Positions 30,575 to 39,552 of a stretch of DNA of 64,000 nt are shown here, piece by piece. A program made the position numbers and the translations under genes. The first letter of the stretch is position 1, and each line of letters opens with the position of its first letter. Origin of the DNA: Paucibacter sp. B2R-40 (GTDB taxonomy: Bacteria; Pseudomonadota; Gammaproteobacteria; Burkholderiales; Burkholderiaceae_C); NCBI RefSeq assembly GCF_025717555.1, contig NZ_JAJIRP010000013.1, positions 1 to 64,000 on the forward strand, read 5' to 3'. The notes below the pieces were generated by a model. It was not told the origin of the DNA, ran no database searches, and worked only from the letters and a program-made list of their open reading frames with translations.

Positions 30575-31780
30575 TCAGACCCGTTCGATGATGATGGCGA
30601 TGCCCTGACCGACCCCAATGCACATGGTGCACAGCGCATAGCGCCCGCCGCTGCGCTGCAGCTGATTGACGGCGGTGGTGACGAGGCGTGCACCGCTGGC
30701 GCCGAGTGGATGGCCCAGGGCAATGGCACCACCATTCGGATTGACGCGCGCGTCGTCGTCCGCCAGCCCCAGTTGGCGCAGCACCGCCAGACCCTGGGCG
30801 GCAAAGGCTTCGTTGAGTTCGATCACATCCATCTGCGCCAGGCTCAAACCCGTCTGCGCCAGGACGCGCTGGCTGGCGGGTGCCGGGCCAATGCCCATGA
30901 TGCGCGGTGCCACGCCCGCACTGGCCATGCCAACCACCCGGGCGCGCGGCGTCAGGCCGTTCTTGGCGGCCGCGGATTCGCTCGCCAGCAGCAGCGCGCA
31001 AGCGCCGTCGTTGACGCCCGAGGCGTTGCCGGCGGTGACGGTGCCGTCTGCGCGGACGATGGGTTTGAGCTTGGCCAGCACTTCCAGGCTGGTTTCACGC
31101 GGGTGCTCATCCCGATTGACGCAAATGGCTTCGCCCTTCTTTTGGGCTATGAAGACCGGCGTGATCTCTTCATCAAAGTAGCCAGCCTGTTGTGCGGCCA
31201 CTGCCTTCAATTGACTGCGCAGCGCCAGCAGATCTTGGTCGACGCGGCTGATGCCAAAGTCCGTCGCAACGTTTTCGGCCGTCTCCGGCATCGAGTCGAC
31301 GCCGTACTGAGCCTTCATCAGCTTATTGATGAAGCGCCAACCAATGGTGGTGTCGTAGACGGCATTGCTGCGTGAAAAAGCGCTTTCCGCCTTGGGCATC
31401 ACGAACGGCGCTCGGCTCATGCTTTCGACACCGCCGGCCAGCATCAGGCCCGCCTCGCCGGCGCGAATCGCGCGTGCGGCCGAGCCGACGGCGTCCATGC
31501 CGGAGCCGCACAAGCGGTTGATGGTGGCGCCGGGCACGCCTACCGGCAAGCCGGCCAGCAGCGCCGACATGCGGGCAACATTGCGGTTGTCTTCACCGGC
31601 CTGGTTGGCGCAGCCGTAGAGCAGGTCGCTGATGGCATCCCAGTCGACGCCTGGGTTGCGGGTCATCAGGGCGCGCAAGGGGATCGCACCCAAATCGTCC
31701 GCCCTGACCGACGACAGCGCACCGCCGTAACGTCCGAATGGTGTGCGAATAGCGTCACAAATAAAGGCCTGATGGGTCAT
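30575..31780 (-). CDS. pcaF: 3-oxoadipyl-CoA thiolase
   Basis: A 401-residue thiolase of full length. The acylated Cys is in INRLCGSGMDAVGSAARAI, the His region is NPNGGAIALGHPLGASGAR, and the C-terminal Cys motif is ALCTMCIGVGQGIA. The N-terminal AFICDAIRTPFGRYGGALSSVRADDL and the GCANQAGEDNRNVARM segment are characteristic of PcaF/PaaJ-type 3-oxoadipyl-CoA thiolases. It splits 3-oxoadipyl-CoA to succinyl-CoA and acetyl-CoA. The start at 31780 follows GGAAG. It is opposite in strand to the hydratase/dehydrogenase operon but fits the same pathway. Confidence 0.92.
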   Translation of the reverse strand: MTHQAFICDAIRTPFGRYGGALSSVRADDLGAIPLRALMTRNPGVDWDAISDLLYGCANQAGEDNRNVARMSALLAGLPVGVPGATINRLCGSGMDAVGSAARAIRAGEAGLMLAGGVESMSRAPFVMPKAESAFSRSNAVYDTTIGWRFINKLMKAQYGVDSMPETAENVATDFGISRVDQDLLALRSQLKAVAAQQAGYFDEEITPVFIAQKKGEAICVNRDEHPRETSLEVLAKLKPIVRADGTVTAGNASGVNDGACALLLASESAAAKNGLTPRARVVGMASAGVAPRIMGIGPAPASQRVLAQTGLSLAQMDVIELNEAFAAQGLAVLRQLGLADDDARVNPNGGAIALGHPLGASGARLVTTAVNQLQRSGGRYALCTMCIGVGQGIAIIIERV

Positions 31781-32086
31781 GATGCTTCCTTGTGGGAATA
31801 AAAGTCCGGCGTGCGGCTGAATTTGTGCACGCAAACGGCCAGAGAGTTTGGGGTACTTGGCGCGTGACTATATATAGTGGCTCGGGAGATTGAGGGCTCT
31901 TGCTTTGGGCGATGCGATCTCCGGCCAAGCCGGTCACGACCGGCCGAGTCGGGCGTGACAATTCGCACGGGAATTTCTGCCGTATCGGCTTGGTGCACCA
32001 AATACGGGCCTGAGCGACTTAAGTTTTAACCATTGCTTGCCGAAGCTTGACCGGAGGGCGCCTCAACGAATAGGCGTAGGAAATAT
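31781..32086. other. Divergent intergenic region, thiolase versus HD-GYP gene
   Basis: 306 bp without a gene; it must hold both divergent promoters. It contains the perfect 12-bp palindrome ACTATATATAGT at 31867-31878 and GCCGGTC-AC-GACCGGC at 31929-31944. The first sits 87-98 bp upstream of the thiolase ATG and is a reasonable candidate for the IclR-type operator. Confidence 0.5.
31867..31878. promoter_or_regulatory. 12-bp palindrome upstream of the thiolase gene
   Basis: ACTATATATAGT is fully self-complementary and AT-rich within otherwise GC-rich DNA. It is placed where an activator or repressor of the thiolase gene would bind. IclR regulators of aromatic pathways bind palindromes of similar size, but the match to a defined consensus cannot be claimed. 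Confidence 0.4.
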
Positions 32087-33367
32087 ATGAAGGACAGTTC
32101 GGACTATCCATTGATTGATGTCAGCCAGTTGAAGGTGGGGATGTTTATCCATCTGGATCTGGGCTGGATGGCGCATCCGTTCCCGCTCAGCAGCTTCAAG
32201 CTGGGTAGCGAAGAGCAGTTGATGATTTTGCGTCGCTTGGGTTTGAGCCAAGTGCGGTGGAGTCCTGGCAAGAGCGAACTGCAAATGGAGGCCACACCGC
32301 TGCCTGTCGCAGTGCCTGTGGTCACGGACTTGTCGACCGTTTCTAGCGAGGACTTGGCGCGTGAAGCGCATCGGCGCGCGCTGGCTGCCCAAAGGGCAGC
32401 CTTGCAGGTGTGCGAGCGCCAATATGGCGAAGCCGCTGCGGCCTTCCGTGATGTGATGGAGGCGGTGCCCAAAGACCCGCGTGGCAGCCGTGAGCAAACC
32501 ACCGCCCTGGCGGCGGCCTTGCTGGACAAAATGCTGATCGAGGGCGATTTGAATATTCGCCTGCTCAACGAAGGCGCGGGGGACCGCAGCACGGCACATG
32601 CTTTGAATGTGTCCATCATTGCCCTGCTGCTCGGCCGGGCTTTTGGGTTGAACCGGGATGAAATGCTCGACCTGGGTGTCGGCGCGCTCTTGCACGACGT
32701 CGGCAAGCTGGAGGTGTTGGCCAGGTTGCGGCACCGCGAAGACAGCTTTACCGGCCCCGAAATGCAGCTCTACCAGCAGCATGTCGCCAAAGGCGTGGCG
32801 ATCGCGCAAGGCATGGGTTTGTCACCCGGCCCCTTGCTGATCATCGCCCAGCATCACGAGAACGCCGATGGCAGCGGCTTCCCGCAGCGCATCAATATGG
32901 ACAAGATGAGCGCCGGCGCGCGCATCGTGGCCCTGGTCAATCGTTTTGACGGCCTGTGCAATCCCTTGCTGGCCTCCAAGGCGATGACGCCGCATGAGGC
33001 GCTGTCGCTGATGTTTGCGCAGGGGCGCAACCGCTTCGACGCCACCATGCTGAATGCCTTCATCCGCATGATGGGTGTCTACCCGCCAGGTTCAGCGGTG
33101 CAGTTGACCGATGACCGCTATGCCTTGGTGGTGGCAGTCAATTCGTCCAGGCCGCTGAAGCCACGCGTGATGGTGCACGATCCGAAAGTGCCGCGTGAAG
33201 AGGCCTTGGTGCTCAATCTTGAGGAGCAACCTGACCTGGGTATTCGGCGTAGCATCAAGGCACAGCAGCTGCCGCGCGCCGCAATGGACTACCTGAGCCC
33301 CCGCACGCGCATCGCCTACTTCTTTGAGCCTGTCGGTGCTGGCATGGCGACGGAGCTGGCGGCGTGA
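32087..33367 (+). CDS. HD-GYP domain cyclic-di-GMP phosphodiesterase with DUF3391
   Basis: A 426-residue protein. An N-terminal DUF3391 (about 8-130; LIDVSQLKVGMFIHLDLGWM) precedes the HD-GYP domain (about 160-370). The HD pair is in LLHDVGK (His203), HH is at 256-257, and DGSGFP at 261-266 replaces the usual DGSGYP. Metal ligands are otherwise complete, so c-di-GMP hydrolysis is expected. Its stop overlaps the next gene's GTG start, which encodes a GGDEF-EAL protein, so both enzymes of the same second messenger are made from one message. Confidence 0.9.
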   Translation: MKDSSDYPLIDVSQLKVGMFIHLDLGWMAHPFPLSSFKLGSEEQLMILRRLGLSQVRWSPGKSELQMEATPLPVAVPVVTDLSTVSSEDLAREAHRRALAAQRAALQVCERQYGEAAAAFRDVMEAVPKDPRGSREQTTALAAALLDKMLIEGDLNIRLLNEGAGDRSTAHALNVSIIALLLGRAFGLNRDEMLDLGVGALLHDVGKLEVLARLRHREDSFTGPEMQLYQQHVAKGVAIAQGMGLSPGPLLIIAQHHENADGSGFPQRINMDKMSAGARIVALVNRFDGLCNPLLASKAMTPHEALSLMFAQGRNRFDATMLNAFIRMMGVYPPGSAVQLTDDRYALVVAVNSSRPLKPRVMVHDPKVPREEALVLNLEEQPDLGIRRSIKAQQLPRAAMDYLSPRTRIAYFFEPVGAGMATELAA

Positions 33368-35508
33368 CTGTTCTCAGGTTGCAGCTGGCGCCCCAACCAA
33401 GCCCTGTCGAGCCTTACGCGGCCCTGCTGGACGGCCTGCTGGATTCGGCATGGTTGGTTGACGGGACGAGCCGTTGCATCCTGGCAGTGAACTCCGCCGC
33501 TCATCAGATGTTGGGTCTCAAGCCTGAGCAAATGATCGGGCAGGCGGTTGAGTCCTTGGTCAGCACGCCCGAGGACGCGATGTTCTGGATGGAGGCTGCC
33601 GGCAATACTTCGGCCAGTTTGAATTCGGACACGCTGATGCGCCATGCCGATGGACAGATGCTCTGGGTCACGCGCCGCATCAGCTATGTCTCGCCAAACT
33701 CGCAGGTGGCCGGAGGTGGACAGGGCGGCTATTGGCTGGTAGTGATCCGCGACCAAAGTCGTCAGCGCCAAAGCGAGGAGGAGCGCGAGGCCTTGGTGGC
33801 CGAGCTGCAGGCGACGCTGGAATCCACCGCTGACGGCATTTTGGTCACCGATCTGGCCGGGCGCATGCGCTCTTTCAATAAGCGCTTTGCCTCGCTCTGG
33901 GGTATTCCGGCTGACCTGCTGCACGAGCGTAACGACGAGGCCGTGCAGACCTGGATGCGCCGCAGCGTGCTTGACGGCAAAGCCTATGCCCAGTGCTTGG
34001 GTGCCATCGAAGAAGCGCCACTGCTGCAGAGCAGCGATGTGATCACGCTGACCGATGGCCGTGTGCTGGAGCGCGTTTCCCTGCCGCAGTTCAGCCGAGG
34101 TCGGGCAGTTGGACGGGTCTATTCCTTCCGGGACCTGAGTGAAAAGCTCGCCGCCAGCCAGCGCATTGAAGAGTTGGCACATTCGGATATGTTGACCGGG
34201 CTGCCGAATCGGCGCGCCCTGGCCGAGCGGCTTGACTATGCGCAGGCGATGGCCAGGCGTGAGAGCATTCCTTTTGCCCTGCTCAATGTTGATCTGGACC
34301 GTTTTCAACAGATCAATGACACCCTCGGCCACTCCTATGGCGACCGGGTTCTGAAAGAGGTGGCGGAGCGCCTGAAAAGCTGCCTGCGTGAGGTCGATAC
34401 GGTGGCGCGCTTGGGTGGCGATGAGTTCGCGCTGCTGATCCATCAGTCTGATGGACGAGGCGCCGAGAACGCGGCTCGCCGGGTGCAGGATGCGATGTCG
34501 CGCCCTTTCAGTTTCGATACGCTCAGCTTTACCGTTACTTGCAGCACAGGCATCGCCTTGTTTCCGGGCGATGGCGGCACGGCCGAAGAGCTGATGGCCA
34601 GCGCCGAGCGCGCCATGCACTGGGTCAAGGAAAGTGGCCGCGGCACCTTCCACTTTCATTTGCCCCGCAAGGACGTAGATTTGTTGTCGCGCATGCGCCT
34701 GGATCATGCAATGCGCCAAGCCTTGCAAGAGGGCCAGTTCCGCTTGCACTACCAGCCTCAGATCGCCTTGGGCAGCGGCCAGGTCATCGGTGCGGAGGCG
34801 CTGATTCGCTGGCGTGATCCGCTGCGCGGGGAGATTTCGCCCGGCGAGTTCATTCCGGTTGCGGAAGAGAGCGGTTTTGTCGTCTCGATTGGCGAATGGG
34901 TGTTGCGTCAAGCCGTTGAGCAAGCGGCGACGTGGTTGCGACAAGGCAGACCCATGCCGGTTGCAGTGAATGTGTCGGCCCTGCAGTTTCAGCAGAGTCA
35001 GTTTGTCGACTCGGTGGCGGCGGTTTTGAAGTCCTCAGGCTTGCCGCCCGCCTTGCTTGAGCTGGAGTTGACCGAATCGATTCTGCTGCGCGACGCTGAA
35101 GAAGCGCTGCTCAGGCTGCAAGCCTTGGCCGCCTTAGGGGTGACCATGTCTATTGATGACTTCGGCACCGGCTACTCGAGCCTGGGCTATTTGAAACGTT
35201 TCCCGATTCAGCGCTTGAAGATTGACCGTAGTTTTGTGCAGGGGCTGCCGGGCGACAGCAGTGACGCGGCCATCGTCAACGCCATCATTCAAATGGGCCA
35301 AGCCCTGCGTCTTCAGGTCATTGCCGAAGGTGTTGAGACCGAGACGCAGCGAGATTTTTTGCGGCGCGCCGGTTGTCACGAGTTTCAGGGCTTTCTCTAT
35401 GCGCCCGCGCTCGACCCGCGTGCTTTCGAGGAGCGTGTTTGGCGCCGCAGCCCGGAAGCACTCCCGCGCAGTGTTGGCATGCATTTATTGGGCGGCTTGC
35501 TGGTCTGA
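33364..35508 (+). CDS. PAS-PAS-GGDEF-EAL cyclic-di-GMP enzyme
   Basis: A 714-residue protein. Two PAS domains lie at about 18-130 and 150-265. A GGDEF domain follows, with an intact active motif GGDEF (351-355) and the inhibitory site RxxD (REVD, 342-345). An EAL domain has EAL at 478-480 and DDFGTGYSSLGYL later on, so both synthesis and hydrolysis motifs look complete. No membrane segments, so it is a cytosolic sensor. The GTG start overlaps the HD-GYP gene stop (GTGA), which implies translational coupling. Confidence 0.92.
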   Translation: MTVLRLQLAPQPSPVEPYAALLDGLLDSAWLVDGTSRCILAVNSAAHQMLGLKPEQMIGQAVESLVSTPEDAMFWMEAAGNTSASLNSDTLMRHADGQMLWVTRRISYVSPNSQVAGGGQGGYWLVVIRDQSRQRQSEEEREALVAELQATLESTADGILVTDLAGRMRSFNKRFASLWGIPADLLHERNDEAVQTWMRRSVLDGKAYAQCLGAIEEAPLLQSSDVITLTDGRVLERVSLPQFSRGRAVGRVYSFRDLSEKLAASQRIEELAHSDMLTGLPNRRALAERLDYAQAMARRESIPFALLNVDLDRFQQINDTLGHSYGDRVLKEVAERLKSCLREVDTVARLGGDEFALLIHQSDGRGAENAARRVQDAMSRPFSFDTLSFTVTCSTGIALFPGDGGTAEELMASAERAMHWVKESGRGTFHFHLPRKDVDLLSRMRLDHAMRQALQEGQFRLHYQPQIALGSGQVIGAEALIRWRDPLRGEISPGEFIPVAEESGFVVSIGEWVLRQAVEQAATWLRQGRPMPVAVNVSALQFQQSQFVDSVAAVLKSSGLPPALLELELTESILLRDAEEALLRLQALAALGVTMSIDDFGTGYSSLGYLKRFPIQRLKIDRSFVQGLPGDSSDAAIVNAIIQMGQALRLQVIAEGVETETQRDFLRRAGCHEFQGFLYAPALDPRAFEERVWRRSPEALPRSVGMHLLGGLLV

Positions 35509-35567
35509 GGCGACGGCGTCACGAAGGGCAACGCACAATACCGCTCTATCCAACGCAAGGGTGAGCG

Positions 35568-35891
35568 ATGCTTTATAAATTCAAGTCCAAGGCCGGCGCT
35601 GACGTCATCATGATGGGCCCGCAAGGCGACCAAGTTTTGGCGCTGATGGGGCGCGAGCCCTCTGCCCAGGGGCTGTTGGCTGCGGCCAGCTTGTCGCAGG
35701 CGATGGCTGATCTGGAGCGAGCCGCCGCCGAAGATGACGCTGCTTTTGCAGAACTGCAGGCCGAAGCGCTGGCTGCTGGCTTGAGCGCCCCTCGCCGCGA
35801 AGGTATCAGTTTGCGCCAACGCGTCTGGCCGCTGCTCGAGTTGATGCGGCACAGCGTGCAAGCAGGCCAGGACGTTCTCTGGGGCGTTTAA
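35568..35891 (+). CDS. DUF1840 domain-containing protein
   Basis: A 107-residue cytosolic protein. It opens MLYKFKSKAGADVIMMGPQG and has QGLLAAASLSQAMADLERAA and the ending LRQRVWPLLELMRHSVQAGQ, which is the DUF1840 pattern found widely in betaproteobacteria. Function unknown. It is followed immediately by the histidine-phosphatase gene, so the two are probably cotranscribed. Confidence 0.85.
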   Translation: MLYKFKSKAGADVIMMGPQGDQVLALMGREPSAQGLLAAASLSQAMADLERAAAEDDAAFAELQAEALAAGLSAPRREGISLRQRVWPLLELMRHSVQAGQDVLWGV

Positions 35892-35895
35892 AGTG

Positions 35896-36549
35896 ATGCC
35901 ACTTGATAGCAGCACCCAAATTCTGGCGATTCGCCATGGCGAGACCGAATGGAATCGGGTCAAGCGGATTCAAGGTCACACCGATATTGCGCTCAGCGAT
36001 TTGGGCCTTGCCCAAGTGCGTCTGCTGGGCCTGGCCCTGCAGGAGCAGTCGATTGATGCCATCTATACCAGCGACTTGCAGCGTGCCCGGCAAACTGCCC
36101 AAGCGGTCATCGAGCTAGCGCCGCATACAGGACTGAACTTGCGGCTGGACCCGCAACTGCGGGAGCGCAGCTTCGGCAGTTTTGAAGGCTTGACCTGGGA
36201 AGAGATTGCGGCTCGCTGGCCTGATCAAAGTGAGCGCTGGCGCAAGCGGGATGCCGAATTCGGGGCCGAAGGCGGCGAGACGCTGGGTGAATTTTACCAA
36301 CGCAGCGTGGCGGCGCTGACACGCATCGCCATGCGGCATCCCGGCCAAACAATAGTCGTTGTCACCCATGGCGGCGTTTTGGACTGCCTCTACCGAGCGG
36401 CGACTGGCCTTGGCCTGCAGGCGCCCCGTACCTGGGTGCTGGGCAATGCGGCTGTGAATCGGCTGCTTTTCACGCCGGTAGGCTTCAGTTTGATTGGTTG
36501 GAGTGATGCCAGCCATTTGGAGCCCCTGGGCCAAGATTTTGCGCCATAA
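35896..36549 (+). CDS. Histidine phosphatase family protein (phosphoglycerate-mutase-like)
   Basis: A 217-residue protein. The catalytic RHG is in ILAIRHGETEWNRVKRIQGH, a second Arg/Glu region in RERSFGSFEGLTWEEI, and the second catalytic His in VVVTHGGVLDCLYRAA. These make a complete branch 1 histidine-phosphatase site. Such small members include phosphoglycerate mutase-like and cobalamin- or nucleotide-dephosphorylating enzymes; the substrate is open. ATG 35896 is preferred to the adjacent GTG 35893. The gene is directly downstream of DUF1840. Confidence 0.88.
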   Translation: MPLDSSTQILAIRHGETEWNRVKRIQGHTDIALSDLGLAQVRLLGLALQEQSIDAIYTSDLQRARQTAQAVIELAPHTGLNLRLDPQLRERSFGSFEGLTWEEIAARWPDQSERWRKRDAEFGAEGGETLGEFYQRSVAALTRIAMRHPGQTIVVVTHGGVLDCLYRAATGLGLQAPRTWVLGNAAVNRLLFTPVGFSLIGWSDASHLEPLGQDFAP

Positions 36550-36743
36550 AGCAGGGCCAAATTCTTGCCGCATTGGCAAGTGCCGAAGCGGATGCTGTTA
36601 GGTATAACAGGGAAGTGTTGCAATTTCGCGTCGAACTACTGGCGCTCCAACGCGGCACTTCTATACTCGCGACACATTGCGCACAAGTTCGGGCCAACCA
36701 GCCTGGCAGAGCCCAGCTCAATTTCAACTCACCAAGGAAAACG

Positions 36744-37724
36744 ATGAAAAAGATCGCTCTCGTGGCCGCTATTGCAGCCTTCGCCGCTCCCGCCGCATTC
36801 GCACAAAGCTCGGTCACCCTGTGGGGCCGGATCAATACTTCGGTTGAGAGCCAGTCCAACAACGGCGGCGACCGCCTTGTCGCGGTGCAGAACAACAGTT
36901 CGCGCCTGGGTTTCAAGGGTACTGAAGATCTGGGCGGAGGCCTGAAGGCTCAGTTCCTGCTGGAGCATGGCCTGAATTCGGACACCGGTGCGCAAACCAA
37001 GGGTCAATTTTGGAACCGTGAAGCTGCTGTTCAGTTGAGCGGCGCTTTCGGTACTGTCAAGTTGGGTCGTTGGACCAACGGTTCTTACTTTGCTACCGCT
37101 GACTACATCAGCATGCACAACCATGACACCGGCACGTCGGAAGACAAGCTGTATTCGGGTGCAGGTTGGACTGAAACGAATAAGGTTGGCTATTTCACGC
37201 CGAACTATGCTGGTTTCACCGCTGAAATCACCGCTAGTGCAGGTGAAGGTGCCAAGGATTCTTCCGGCGCAATCGTTCCTCGCGCATTTGACTTGTCTGC
37301 CAACTACGACATGGGCCCTATCCACTTGGGCGCTGGTTATAGCGAGCAAGGCGATGCCAACCAGTTTGCAATTCGCGGCCTGTATGAATTGGGTGCTTTC
37401 ACTTTTGGTGCCTACTGGCAGCGTGAAGACTCCGGCGCGAAAACAAATGCGACGCGTAATATCGGCCGCGTTTCCGCGATGTACACGCTGGGCGCGTCTG
37501 AGTTCCACGTCAATGTGGGTGGCACGGAGTCCGGCGGTTTGGCAAGTACACAAGCCGGCATCTCTGGCTTTGGTGGTCATGGCGGCAAGCAGTACACCTT
37601 TGGCTACAACTACAACCTGAGCAAGCGCACCAAGGTCTATGGCTTCTACACAGCTGTTGACGTCAATGACACTAAGAAGGGTGATTTCGACTCCTTCGCA
37701 GTGGGCGTGCGCCACAACTTCTGA
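36744..37724 (+). CDS. Gram-negative porin
   Basis: A 326-residue outer-membrane protein. AAGGA at 36734-36738 fixes the ATG at 36744, giving MKKIALVAAIAAFAAPAAFA as a signal peptide cut before QSSVTLWGR. The rest is a 16-strand general porin: NNSSRLGFKGTEDLGGGLKAQFLLE is the betaproteobacterial signature, and the last residue is the outer-membrane targeting Phe (VGVRHNF). It should form a trimeric, non-specific channel. The leader (about 195 bp) contains TATACT at 36662-36667, a possible -10. A strong terminator lies 90 bp after the stop. Confidence 0.92.
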   Translation: MKKIALVAAIAAFAAPAAFAQSSVTLWGRINTSVESQSNNGGDRLVAVQNNSSRLGFKGTEDLGGGLKAQFLLEHGLNSDTGAQTKGQFWNREAAVQLSGAFGTVKLGRWTNGSYFATADYISMHNHDTGTSEDKLYSGAGWTETNKVGYFTPNYAGFTAEITASAGEGAKDSSGAIVPRAFDLSANYDMGPIHLGAGYSEQGDANQFAIRGLYELGAFTFGAYWQREDSGAKTNATRNIGRVSAMYTLGASEFHVNVGGTESGGLASTQAGISGFGGHGGKQYTFGYNYNLSKRTKVYGFYTAVDVNDTKKGDFDSFAVGVRHNF

Positions 37725-37814
37725 GGCCGCGCAGCCGAGTCCGGAAGGACTTGGCTGGCAGTCGAAGGATGTATGACGATACAAGCCGCAAGGCAAATCG
37801 TTTGTAACGGAATC

Positions 37815-37843
37815 AAAAAAGCGACCTTCGGGTCGCTTTTTTA
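37815..37843. terminator. Bidirectional intrinsic terminator between porin and ruvB
   Basis: An A6 run, the stem GCGACC-TTCG-GGTCGC (37821-37836) with a stable UUCG-type loop, then a T6 run. It can stop the porin transcript on the plus strand and the ruvAB transcript on the minus strand. Confidence 0.9.
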
Positions 37844-37861
37844 TTGGTGGTTCAGAAGTGG

Positions 37862-38917
37862 CTATTCATCAAATAGTTGCCCCATTGCCTTGGGCGGTGT
37901 CACGCCCAGATGTCTGAAAGCGGCGAGTGTTGCGATGCGCCCGCGCGGTGTGCGTTGCAAAAAGCCCTGCTGTATCAGATAAGGCTCAATCACATCTTCA
38001 ATCGTGCCGGCCTCCTCGCCGATTGCTGCGGCGACGTTTTCCAAGCCTACCGGTCCGCCATCAAAACGGTGCACGATGGCCTCCAGCAACTTGCGGTCCA
38101 TCAGGTCGAAGCCGCGCGGGTCTACATCCAGCATCGCCAGCGCTTGGTCGGCAATGTGCTTGATGATGCGGCCATCGCCTTTGACGTCGGCATAGTCACG
38201 CACTCGCCGAAGTAATCGGTTAGCAATGCGCGGTGTGCCGCGCGAGCGGCGAGCTATCTCTAGCGCACCATCTTCATCCATCGGCGTATTCAATAGCGCG
38301 GCCGAGCGGGTGACGATGCGCTGCAACTCTTCGGCGGTGTAAAACTCCAGCCGGGCCACGATGCCGAAACGGTCGCGCAGTGGGTTGGTCAGCATGCCGG
38401 CGCGGGTGGTGGCACCAACCAAGGTGAATGGTTGCAAATCCAGCTTGATCGAGCGTGCGGCCGGACCTTCGCCGATCATGATGTCAATTTGGTAGTCCTC
38501 CAGGGCCGGGTAGAGGATTTCCTCCACCACCGGCGAGAGGCGGTGAATCTCGTCGATGAAGAGCACATCGTTTTTCTCGAGATTGGTCAGGATGGCGGCC
38601 AGATCCTTGGGCTTCTCCAGCACTGGCCCCGAGGTTTGGCGCAGATTGACGCCCAACTCGGCGGCGATGATGTGGGACAGCGTGGTTTTTCCCAAACCCG
38701 GCGGGCCGAACAGCAGTACATGATCCATCGCCTCGTCGCGCTTGCGGGCCGCACCGATGAAGATCTCCAGTTGTTCGCGGGCCTTGGTCTGGCCGACATA
38801 TTCCTCCAACAGCTTGGGCCGCAGAGCGCGCTCGATCGCTTCTTCTTTGGGAGAGGCTGGTGCTGCACTAACGACACGAATCGGCGCAGCGGCGAAGTCG
38901 TCGGTTTGAATACTCAT
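37862..38917 (-). CDS. ruvB: Holliday junction DNA helicase RuvB
   Basis: A 351-residue AAA+ motor of standard length. Walker [16 protein letters not shown], Walker [13 protein letters not shown], sensor 1 GATTRAGML and the arginine-rich C-terminal winged domain ([16 protein letters not shown]) are all present. With RuvA it drives branch migration during recombination repair. Its start overlaps the ruvA stop (ATGA). Confidence 0.97.
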   Translation of the reverse strand: MSIQTDDFAAAPIRVVSAAPASPKEEAIERALRPKLLEEYVGQTKAREQLEIFIGAARKRDEAMDHVLLFGPPGLGKTTLSHIIAAELGVNLRQTSGPVLEKPKDLAAILTNLEKNDVLFIDEIHRLSPVVEEILYPALEDYQIDIMIGEGPAARSIKLDLQPFTLVGATTRAGMLTNPLRDRFGIVARLEFYTAEELQRIVTRSAALLNTPMDEDGALEIARRSRGTPRIANRLLRRVRDYADVKGDGRIIKHIADQALAMLDVDPRGFDLMDRKLLEAIVHRFDGGPVGLENVAAAIGEEAGTIEDVIEPYLIQQGFLQRTPRGRIATLAAFRHLGVTPPKAMGQLFDE

Positions 38918-39486
38918 CTTGACAGCGCCCTCAGCGCCAACTTGATGCCGTCGCTAACGCCGACATCGGCCGGCAAGGGCTTCAGTGCCAGCGCGGCGTC
39001 TTTTTCGCTGTAGCCCAGTGCCACCAACGCCTGCAAGATGTCGCCCTGGTTGTCGTTGACCATGCTGACCGGCAAAGCCAGATCAGGCCCGAGCTTGCCC
39101 TTGAGTTCGAGCAGCAGCCGCTCGGCGGTCTTCTTGCCGACACCAGGTACCTTGACCAGACGGGCGGCTTCTTGGCGTGCCACTGCTTGGGCCAGCTCGG
39201 CCACTGACAGGCCGGAAAGCAGCGACAGTGCCATGCGTGGCCCGACTCCGCTGATCTTGATCAACTGGCGGAAAGTGGCGCGCTCCTCGGCGGTGAGAAA
39301 GCCAAACAGGATTTGGGCGTCCTCACGCACCACAAAATGAGTCAGCAAACTGACCTTGTCGCCCAAGCCTGGCAGGTTGTAAAAAGTGCTCATCGGCACA
39401 TCGACCTCGTAGCCGACGCCCTGCACATCAATGAGAACCAGCGGGGGCGATTTCTCCGCAATGACGCCTGTGAGTCTTCCTATCAT
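38914..39486 (-). CDS. ruvA: Holliday junction DNA-binding protein RuvA
   Basis: A 190-residue protein. The OB-fold N-terminus is [20 protein letters not shown]. Two helix-hairpin-helix motifs follow ([20 protein letters not shown] and [20 protein letters not shown]), then a flexible acid linker and the RuvB-binding C-terminal domain ([20 protein letters not shown]). RuvA tetramers hold the junction and load RuvB. ruvC is not in this window. Confidence 0.97.
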   Translation of the reverse strand: MIGRLTGVIAEKSPPLVLIDVQGVGYEVDVPMSTFYNLPGLGDKVSLLTHFVVREDAQILFGFLTAEERATFRQLIKISGVGPRMALSLLSGLSVAELAQAVARQEAARLVKVPGVGKKTAERLLLELKGKLGPDLALPVSMVNDNQGDILQALVALGYSEKDAALALKPLPADVGVSDGIKLALRALSR

Positions 39487-39552
39487 GCGGCCATTATCCG
39501 GCCACAGTCAGCCCTCGGTCCGGCCGTTGGTCGGATGAAAACCCTGGCCAGT

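Noticed and set aside
33316-34944. 542-codon minus-strand frame opposite the GGDEF-EAL gene
   Set aside because: No recognisable domain and wholly within a well-supported gene on the other strand.
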